Under the pieces are notes generated by a model. The model did no database searches and was not told the origin of the DNA. It saw only the letters and a list, made by a program, of their open reading frames with translations. A program made the translations under genes and the position numbers. Below are positions 7,701 through 11,501 of a stretch of DNA of 11,501 nucleotides, piece after piece (the stretch's first letter is position 1; each line of letters opens with the position of its first letter). This DNA comes from Bacteroidota bacterium (GTDB lineage Bacteria > Bacteroidota > Bacteroidia > B-17B0 > B-17BO). Location: NCBI GenBank assembly GCA_025356715.1, contig JANXRU010000405.1, positions 1 to 11,501 on the forward strand. The letters are read 5' to 3'.

Positions 7701-9248
7701 CAACCATTTCTAAAAGATATTCTTACTATTAAAGTGGGGTATCTAAACGGAAATGGCACTATTACTGGCACACTTGAAAGGCCAGAAATTAATGCGAAAC
7801 TAAAATTTTTGAAATGCGTTTTATTAGTTGATTTTTTAAATGTACAATATACGGTTAGTGGTGATGTTGAAATAACTCCCAAACAATTAAATTTTGTAAA
7901 TCTTGAAATGAAAGATAAAATGAATAATACAGGTGTATTATCAGGAAATATTTTTCATGATAATTTTAAAAACATGCGTATTGACTTTGATATTAATACA
8001 AATAAGTTAATGTTGTTGAACACAACATCGGCAAATAATTCAATCTATTATGGTACAACTTATGCGTCTGGAAATGCTGGTTTGTATGGATTTTTGGACG
8101 ATATTAAAATGGAAGTCAATATGAAAACGAACGCTGGTACGCATTTTTTTATCCCATTAAATAGTCCTGCTGAAATGAGAAAAAATGATTTTATACGTTT
8201 TGTAACAAAGGATACTATAAAGGAGATTGTAAAAAAAACTCCTTCTAATTTTTCCTTGGATTTCAATTTGGAAGCTACACCGGATGCCGAAGTGCAACTT
8301 ATTTTTGATGAAAAATCAGGAGATGTCATTAGAGCAAGAGGAGCTGGGAATTTGAATATGAAAATAAATTCTAAAGGAAAGTTTGATATGTTTGGAGAAT
8401 ATATACTCACTTCAGGCGACTATTTATTTACTTTAGAAAATTTTATAACCAAAAAATTTGATATCCAAAAAGGAAGTAGCATTAAATGGAATGGAAATGT
8501 ATATAAAGCTATTATTGATATAGAAGCTGTTTACAAACAGCGCGCCTCCGTAAGACCCATATATCCAGCAGATTCTTCTGGAAAGCGTTACCCAGTTGAT
8601 TGTAAATTATTTATGCGCGACAAATTAACAGAGCCAAATATTACGTTTGGAATTGATTTGCCTACAATTGATGAAAACACACGTTCAATTATTAAAAGTA
8701 TATTGTCCGATCAAAATGAAATGAATCGGCAAGTATTTTCATTATTGATATTACGTAGCTTTATTACCCCGCTATCTGCTAGCGGAGGAGGAGGGATTAG
8801 TGCTGCTGGTGCCGCTGCCGAAACGGGGTCGGAAATGTTAAGCAATAAGCTTAGTAATTGGCTCAATGGTGTTACTAAAGATGTTGATGTTGGTTTAAAT
8901 TATAGGCCTGGTTCAGGACTAAGCAGTAATCAATTGGATCTAACGCTTAACAAACAATTATTTAATAATCGATTAACGATAGATGGCAATTTTGGTGTGA
9001 ATAGTAATGCTAATAAAAGTACTAATAATAGTAATTTAATTGGCGATGTGGTTGTTGAATATAAATTATCACAATCAGGAAAATATAGAGTTAAAGGATT
9101 TAACAGAAGTAATGATAATACTCAAATATTAAATAATGGCGGCCCATATACCCAAGGTGTTGGTATTTTTTATAAAGAAGACTTCGAAAATTTAGCTGAA
9201 TTATTAAGAAGATACCTCGCTAAAACTAAGAAGAAGAAAAATCCTTAA
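4800..9248 (+). CDS. tamB: Translocation and assembly module protein TamB (DUF490 family)
   Basis: TamB proteins are anchored in the inner membrane and span the periplasm as a long beta-sheet groove. They belong to the AsmA-like/repeating-beta-groove superfamily linked to outer-membrane protein assembly and to phospholipid transport between membranes. The 1,482-residue protein has one N-terminal membrane helix at about 11-32 after a basic start (MKLLSKITR). A long beta-rich region follows with recurrent 'G.v..dg' style repeats and no enzymatic motifs. The TamB/DUF490 C-terminal domain starts around residue 1120; its typical stretch 'GEYILTSGDYLF' is near 1200, followed by 'KKFDIQKGSSIKWNG'. 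A Gly/Ala-rich segment at about 1325-1345 precedes the last beta strands, and the tail is Lys-rich. Length is typical of Bacteroidota TamB. The TamA/TamL-type outer-membrane partner is not beside it. The frame is intact throughout. Confidence 0.93.
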   Translation: MKLLSKITRILLKTVLFSTITLFVILLILFFVGQTESFQTWAAKQATNYLSKELGNKVEIKRVKISFIKNVTLEGVLVGDKHGDTLLYGKSIRLDVGGFDYKLKHLTIDETELKDVKVKLLKYKNEEGFNFQFLADYFSSADTSQKDSKSPWNIKYGALKLNNVDFTYRLLRDTNMVVQNMNYNNIHVYNAHGKLSDIKFSGDTIFAQITNLNAKEQCGLVLKNLTTKARISSTELRCDRLLLQTENSFVTGNLQFKYHQWEDYIDFTTKVRINANFKDSTKLCMKDVAYFAKEINGLKEQFFINGNIHGYVNDLNGSKIDIQYGNHTEFKGDVSVTGLPNLDTTFVHFDAEKLTTSKFDLELFPLPPFNNPTHLKFPKEFSKLGVIGYIGNFDGELDNFDTYGTFKTDIGSIKTDLELKNITNIKRVEYIGKLTSSNFNISKLFPGIAVVGPVSLRARVSGKSFDMNTMDSKFDGNIQSITYNKYKYENVKINGVFKDKVFEGDLISRDPNADFDFDGTIDFNKKVPKMDFISTINNFDLEKTHFSTPQLNGKISSQLLINLNGDDIDNLSGLVNFDNTKYTNSEKEFKLSSFNLELDQSSITKNIKLNSNIANLQLYGKYKLSTLSNAFKQYLAAYFPTFIKADTRHIYSDKADIKIKIKNFNIAKELFLKDLMISSNTVIDGSFDASINYLYLKSSSELVDFQNIKFKQNNFVVNSLPHGISLIYNAKAINITDSFSFSNPSVNLISDDRSSKFDIAWNNLKTLNNSGNISGNAFFGTNKADIVIDKTKFSINDSLWQLVKQTTISIDTAYAVTINPLTLYNHNQLITFDGILSKKHEDKINVFIQNFNLNQFNGLLVHSKISLGGSVNGNVNVNGAFGKTIINSDIHFGQLKINNRLIGDGEIKSDYDPETETVTIDGYSSLGGDGDGNQFKNVEFKGFYFPKRTVENLDITFKAQPLDISLLQPFLKDILTIKVGYLNGNGTITGTLERPEINAKLKFLKCVLLVDFLNVQYTVSGDVEITPKQLNFVNLEMKDKMNNTGVLSGNIFHDNFKNMRIDFDINTNKLMLLNTTSANNSIYYGTTYASGNAGLYGFLDDIKMEVNMKTNAGTHFFIPLNSPAEMRKNDFIRFVTKDTIKEIVKKTPSNFSLDFNLEATPDAEVQLIFDEKSGDVIRARGAGNLNMKINSKGKFDMFGEYILTSGDYLFTLENFITKKFDIQKGSSIKWNGNVYKAIIDIEAVYKQRASVRPIYPADSSGKRYPVDCKLFMRDKLTEPNITFGIDLPTIDENTRSIIKSILSDQNEMNRQVFSLLILRSFITPLSASGGGGISAAGAAAETGSEMLSNKLSNWLNGVTKDVDVGLNYRPGSGLSSNQLDLTLNKQLFNNRLTIDGNFGVNSNANKSTNNSNLIGDVVVEYKLSQSGKYRVKGFNRSNDNTQILNNGGPYTQGVGIFYKEDFENLAELLRRYLAKTKKKKNP
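4814..4842 (-). promoter_or_regulatory. Candidate tsaD promoter inside the tamB coding region
   Basis: On the minus strand, TAATTTTG (4821-4814) is an exact match to the Bacteroidota -7 consensus TAnnTTTG. CTG (4842-4840), one base from TTG, lies 18 bases upstream in the -33 position. A start near 4808 would give a leader of about 22 bases before the tsaD ATG at 4785. The elements fall within tamB codons for residues about 5-14. The exact -7 match supports it; the imperfect -33 element weakens it. Confidence 0.4.
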
Positions 9249-9323
9249 TTAGAAAGAGCCTCAGAATGTACTGATTCGATATAGCGTCTTAGTAATGCAT
9301 ACGTTTGAGTAAATTCTAATAAG

Positions 9324-9656
9324 TTATTTTACTTCTATAATAAAGGATTTCACATCGCTTGTATCACGATATTTAATTAACATAAAATCAAGAGTTGTTT
9401 TTCCTTTATCTAACCCTTCAAAATTAAAATTTATTCCCTTTTTATTACCATGAAATACAGCATTCAAGTATGTAAGTTTAGTATAATCGTAAGAGTTTGA
9501 TAACTGCCATATATAACCCGTAGTATGATTTTCTGGTAAATTAATGTAAAACTTCTTACCTACTTCAACAAAATTAACTTCTGGAGAAGGCTTATTTACT
9601 TGATCTATACAGCTAAGAAAGAATAAGCTACTTAATATAAAAAATACTGATTTCAT
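9324..9656 (-). CDS. Chagasin-like (inhibitor family I42) putative lipoprotein
   Basis: A 110-residue protein with a hydrophobic signal segment (residues 4-15) ending in FLSC. Cys16 is therefore a plausible lipidation site, although Phe at -3 is a weak lipobox. The mature part resembles chagasin-type cysteine-protease inhibitors (I42): 'NHTTGYIW' at 43-50 matches the NPTTGY/F loop that enters the protease active site, 'GNKKGINFNFEGLDKGKTTLDF' (split over 70-91) follows the family's G..G..F.F...G...L pattern, and the chain ends in a beta strand (SFIIEV). The third inhibitory loop, normally RPW, reads Arg97-Asp-Thr. Pro44 of the first loop is replaced by His. It may thus bind proteases differently, or be a non-inhibitory relative. 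It is a lone gene, convergent with tamB and divergent from the DUF3108 gene. No promoter consensus was found. Confidence 0.65.
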   Translation of the reverse strand: MKSVFFILSSLFFLSCIDQVNKPSPEVNFVEVGKKFYINLPENHTTGYIWQLSNSYDYTKLTYLNAVFHGNKKGINFNFEGLDKGKTTLDFMLIKYRDTSDVKSFIIEVK

Positions 9657-9780
9657 CTCATAAATATAAACTTAAGCTTTTTAATCTATTGATAATTTAC
9701 ATATTTTAACATTCTAAAATTTTATATCTTTATATTGGCACAAGTTTTGAAAAAGAAAAGCAAAACAACCTAAACATGAA

Positions 9781-9834
9781 ATACCCACGTTTGCTGGCAA
9801 CACTGATGTCTAAACTGGGTATACCATTTTGCAA
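9781..9834 (+). promoter_or_regulatory. Possible structured mRNA leader before the DUF3108 gene
   Basis: ATACCCA-C-GTTT (9781-9792) pairs with AAACTGGGTAT (9812-9822), giving an 11-bp stem with one bulged C and a 19-base loop. Alternative pairings compete: TTGC (9791-9794) with GCAA (9830-9833), TGG (9795-9797) with CCA (9824-9826), and the 8-base palindrome GGTATACC (9818-9825), which overlaps the right arm. The segment is richer in G and C than its surroundings. It fits a 5' leader if translation begins at 9848, but would be coding if it begins at 9776. I recognise no known riboswitch. Confidence 0.35.
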
Positions 9835-9847
9835 TAAAAAAAATAAC

Positions 9848-10702
9848 ATGAAAACGACTAAACGTATTGCGCTCATAACAACTGCTGTTTCAGCTACTGT
9901 TGCTTTATGTTCTGCTGGTCACTACATTTCTTCTCAAAAAAAGTTAGAGCAAATCCTTCAGCAACCAAACAATATCATAGTTAAAGAATTACCATTTAAA
10001 CAAAATGATGCGTTTAAAGAAGGCGAAATTCTATCGTACAAATTACATTATGGAATTATTGATGCGGGTGTTGCTACATTAGAAGTGAAACCTGAAGTAA
10101 TGGATGTTTCTGGCCGACAAGTATATCACATAATAGGAAATGGTTATTCGCGCGGAACATTTGATTGGTTTTTTAAAGTTCGAGATCGTTACGAAACATT
10201 TATTGATAAAGATGCATTATTGCCATGGATGTTTGTTAGACGTGTGAATGAAGGCGGAGTTATTATTAATCAAGATTATACATTTAATCATTATACCAAT
10301 AAAGTAGATGTTGGTGCAGGCGAAAAGGTGGATGTACCAGAAGGAACGCAAGATATGATTTCTGCATTTTACTCTGCTCGTAATTTAGATTTATCAAATG
10401 CTAAAGAAGGTGATGTATTTCAAATTAATAGTATTGTAGACAAAGAAATTTGGCCAATGAAAATTCGTTATGTTGGTAAAGATGAAATTAAAACGGAAAT
10501 AGGGAAATTTAAATGCTTAAAATTTAGACCAATTGTTCAGAAAGGCCGTATTTTTAAACATGAAGATGACTTAAATGTTTGGATTTCTGACGATAAAAAC
10601 CACGTTCCGCTTCGTGCCCAAGCCAAGTTATTAATAGGTTCTATTAAACTGGATATCATTAGCGTTAGAAATTTAGCAAATCCAACGGCGGAAGTTAAAT
10701 AA
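9848..10702 (+). CDS. Exported DUF3108 family protein
   Basis: From ATG9848 the protein has 284 residues. It starts with a basic then hydrophobic segment (MKTTKR, then about 7-24) that fits a Sec signal peptide or membrane anchor. The body is beta-rich and matches DUF3108: 'FKEGEILSYKLHYGIIDAGVATLEV' split over 56-80, 'DWFFKVRDRYETFID' (106-120), 'PWMFVRRVNEGG' (126-137), 'DVPEGTQDMISAFYSAR' (162-178) and 'DDLNVWISDDKNHVPLRA' (240-257). The family is periplasmic or envelope-associated and has no settled function. An in-frame ATG at 9776 would add 24 residues ahead of the signal segment. I prefer 9848 because those codons use CTG unusually often, would place residues before a signal peptide, and form a hairpin. 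A strong terminator follows the stop. In Flavobacteria, DUF3108 and tryptophan dioxygenase genes are, from memory, often adjacent, as here. Confidence 0.85.
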   Translation: MKTTKRIALITTAVSATVALCSAGHYISSQKKLEQILQQPNNIIVKELPFKQNDAFKEGEILSYKLHYGIIDAGVATLEVKPEVMDVSGRQVYHIIGNGYSRGTFDWFFKVRDRYETFIDKDALLPWMFVRRVNEGGVIINQDYTFNHYTNKVDVGAGEKVDVPEGTQDMISAFYSARNLDLSNAKEGDVFQINSIVDKEIWPMKIRYVGKDEIKTEIGKFKCLKFRPIVQKGRIFKHEDDLNVWISDDKNHVPLRAQAKLLIGSIKLDIISVRNLANPTAEVK

Positions 10703-10720
10703 TTTATTATTTCAGTTTTT

Positions 10721-10778
10721 TAACCACAGATTCATCAATTTTTAATTTAAATTGATGAATCTGTGGTTACTTTTTTTT
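10721..10778 (+). terminator. Strong intrinsic terminator with a 21-bp perfect stem
   Basis: Positions 10721-10741 (starting TAACCACAGATTCATC) are perfectly complementary to 10749-10769, with a 7-base loop (10742-10748). One C and then eight T residues (10771-10778) follow. This is a clear Rho-independent terminator for the DUF3108 transcript, starting 18 bases after its stop codon. On the minus strand the hairpin is followed by A residues, so it works in one direction only. It separates the DUF3108 gene from the dioxygenase gene, which should then have its own promoter. The stem is much longer than most terminators need. Confidence 0.88.
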
Positions 10779-10803
10779 ACATTAGAGCTTTTAATATTAT
10801 CTA

Positions 10804-11501
10804 ATGGAATTAAAACCAGAAATTGTAGAAAGAGTTAAGCAACTCGAAGAAAAATATAGCCAAATGGGGCAAAGTTTGGAAGGTTATTTAGATGGGCTTT
10901 TGCTATCTAATTATTTAACATACTGGGACTACGTTCAGCTGGATACCTTATTGACTTTACAAAATCCCAAAACTGATTTTCCTGATGAAGAGATTTTTAT
11001 CATGTATCATCAAATAACGGAATTGTATTTCAAATTAAGTTTACACGAAATGAATCAGATTGGAAATAATGGCCCAAACATTCAACCTAATGGACAAAAT
11101 TTGGGGTGGAACGATTCTTTAAGTGTTGATTTTTTTGCTGAACGAATTACTCGCATTAATCGTTATTTCGAATCATTAACAAAGTCTTTTGAGATTATGG
11201 TTGATGGTATGGAAAAGGCACAATTTTTACGTTACCGTATGGCTTTACTTCCTGCAAGCGGATTTCAAAGTGCTCAATACCGTAAGATAGAAATTTGCGC
11301 AACCGATTTTTTTAATTTAGTTGATAAAGATGTTCGCGAAAGTTTTGTTGGAAAAAATGCAAGTATAGAGGAGATGTTTCAGCATATATACTGGAATAAA
11401 GGTGCAACAGAGCTTTCTACAGGCAAAAAAACGTTGACATTAAATCAGTTTGAGAAAAAATACGCGAAGGATTTTATTGCCTTAGCAAATGACTATCAAA
11501 C
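10804..11501 (+). CDS. Tryptophan 2,3-dioxygenase, N-terminal part (cut by window edge)
   Basis: This heme enzyme opens the indole ring of L-tryptophan to N-formylkynurenine, the first step of the kynurenine route. The ATG at 10804 opens a frame that runs 232 codons to the window edge. It contains 'YLTYWDYVQLDTLLTLQ' (37-53), 'FIMYHQITELYFKL' (65-78) and 'YRMALLPASGFQSAQYR' (144-160). By comparison with the Xanthomonas enzyme, Phe65, His69 (its His55), Arg145 (its Arg117) and Ser152 (its Ser124) are the substrate-pocket residues. The heme-ligand histidine lies further on, outside the window. No Shine-Dalgarno sequence or clear promoter consensus is seen in the short stretch after the terminator. 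ATG10804 is the first ATG after the terminator, giving a normal N-terminus for this branch. Indoleamine dioxygenase is excluded by these motifs. Confidence 0.93.
   Translation, partial: MELKPEIVERVKQLEEKYSQMGQSLEGYLDGLLLSNYLTYWDYVQLDTLLTLQNPKTDFPDEEIFIMYHQITELYFKLSLHEMNQIGNNGPNIQPNGQNLGWNDSLSVDFFAERITRINRYFESLTKSFEIMVDGMEKAQFLRYRMALLPASGFQSAQYRKIEICATDFFNLVDKDVRESFVGKNASIEEMFQHIYWNKGATELSTGKKTLTLNQFEKKYAKDFIALANDYQ

Noticed and set aside
8060..8410. 116-codon minus-strand frame inside tamB
   Set aside because: It is a shadow of the conserved TamB C-terminal domain, with no independent signals.
9248..9320. ATTAGAA/TTCTAAT inverted repeat between tamB and the I42 gene
   Set aside because: Seven-base arms 59 bases apart with no T-run make no credible terminator; chance is enough in AT-rich DNA.
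9725..9749. TATCTTTA and AAGTTTTG as promoter elements for the DUF3108 gene
   Set aside because: Each is one base off the -7 consensus, but neither has a TTG at the right distance upstream.

Overview
The window looks like ordinary chromosome from a low-GC member of the Bacteroidota, probably near the Flavobacteriia/Sphingobacteriia. The evidence is the gene set: a Rho with a long low-complexity insertion, DUF4199 and DUF3108 proteins, a roughly 1,480-residue TamB, and a Bacteroidota-style tryptophan dioxygenase. Start codons also lack clear Shine-Dalgarno sequences, and several upstream regions carry Bacteroidota-type promoters (TTG/TTTG near -33, TAnnTTTG near -7). Everything is AT-rich. Species cannot be told from this.

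Layout, left to right. (1) Positions 1-109, minus strand: the first 36 codons of an IS1595-family transposase running off the left edge, with a near-consensus promoter at 242-272. (2) Positions 110-461: AT-rich non-coding DNA that must contain one end of the insertion sequence. (3) Minus strand: rho (1063-2895), then a small DUF4199 membrane protein (462-968) downstream. (4) Plus strand: pth (3094-3660), divergent from rho. (5) Minus strand: tsaD (3736-4785), convergent with pth. (6) Plus strand: tamB (4800-9248), divergent from tsaD with only 14 bases between start codons. (7) Minus strand: a small chagasin-like (I42) putative lipoprotein (9324-9656). (8) Plus strand: an exported DUF3108 protein (to 10702), with a foldable segment just before its preferred start. 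(9) A very strong hairpin terminator (10721-10778). (10) Plus strand: the first 232 codons of tryptophan 2,3-dioxygenase, cut by the right edge.

The genes do not form one pathway. Rho, Pth and TsaD are core information-processing functions: transcription termination, recycling of peptidyl-tRNA, and the t6A modification of tRNA. TamB, DUF3108 and the I42 protein belong to the cell envelope. Tryptophan dioxygenase starts the kynurenine pathway.

I see no phage, CRISPR, toxin-antitoxin, defence or secondary-metabolite system, and no tRNA or rRNA. Points worth a second look are the disordered insertion in Rho, the tsaD promoter candidate lying inside tamB, the I42 protein lacking its usual RPW loop, the structured leader before the DUF3108 gene, and the 21-bp perfect inverted repeat serving as terminator.
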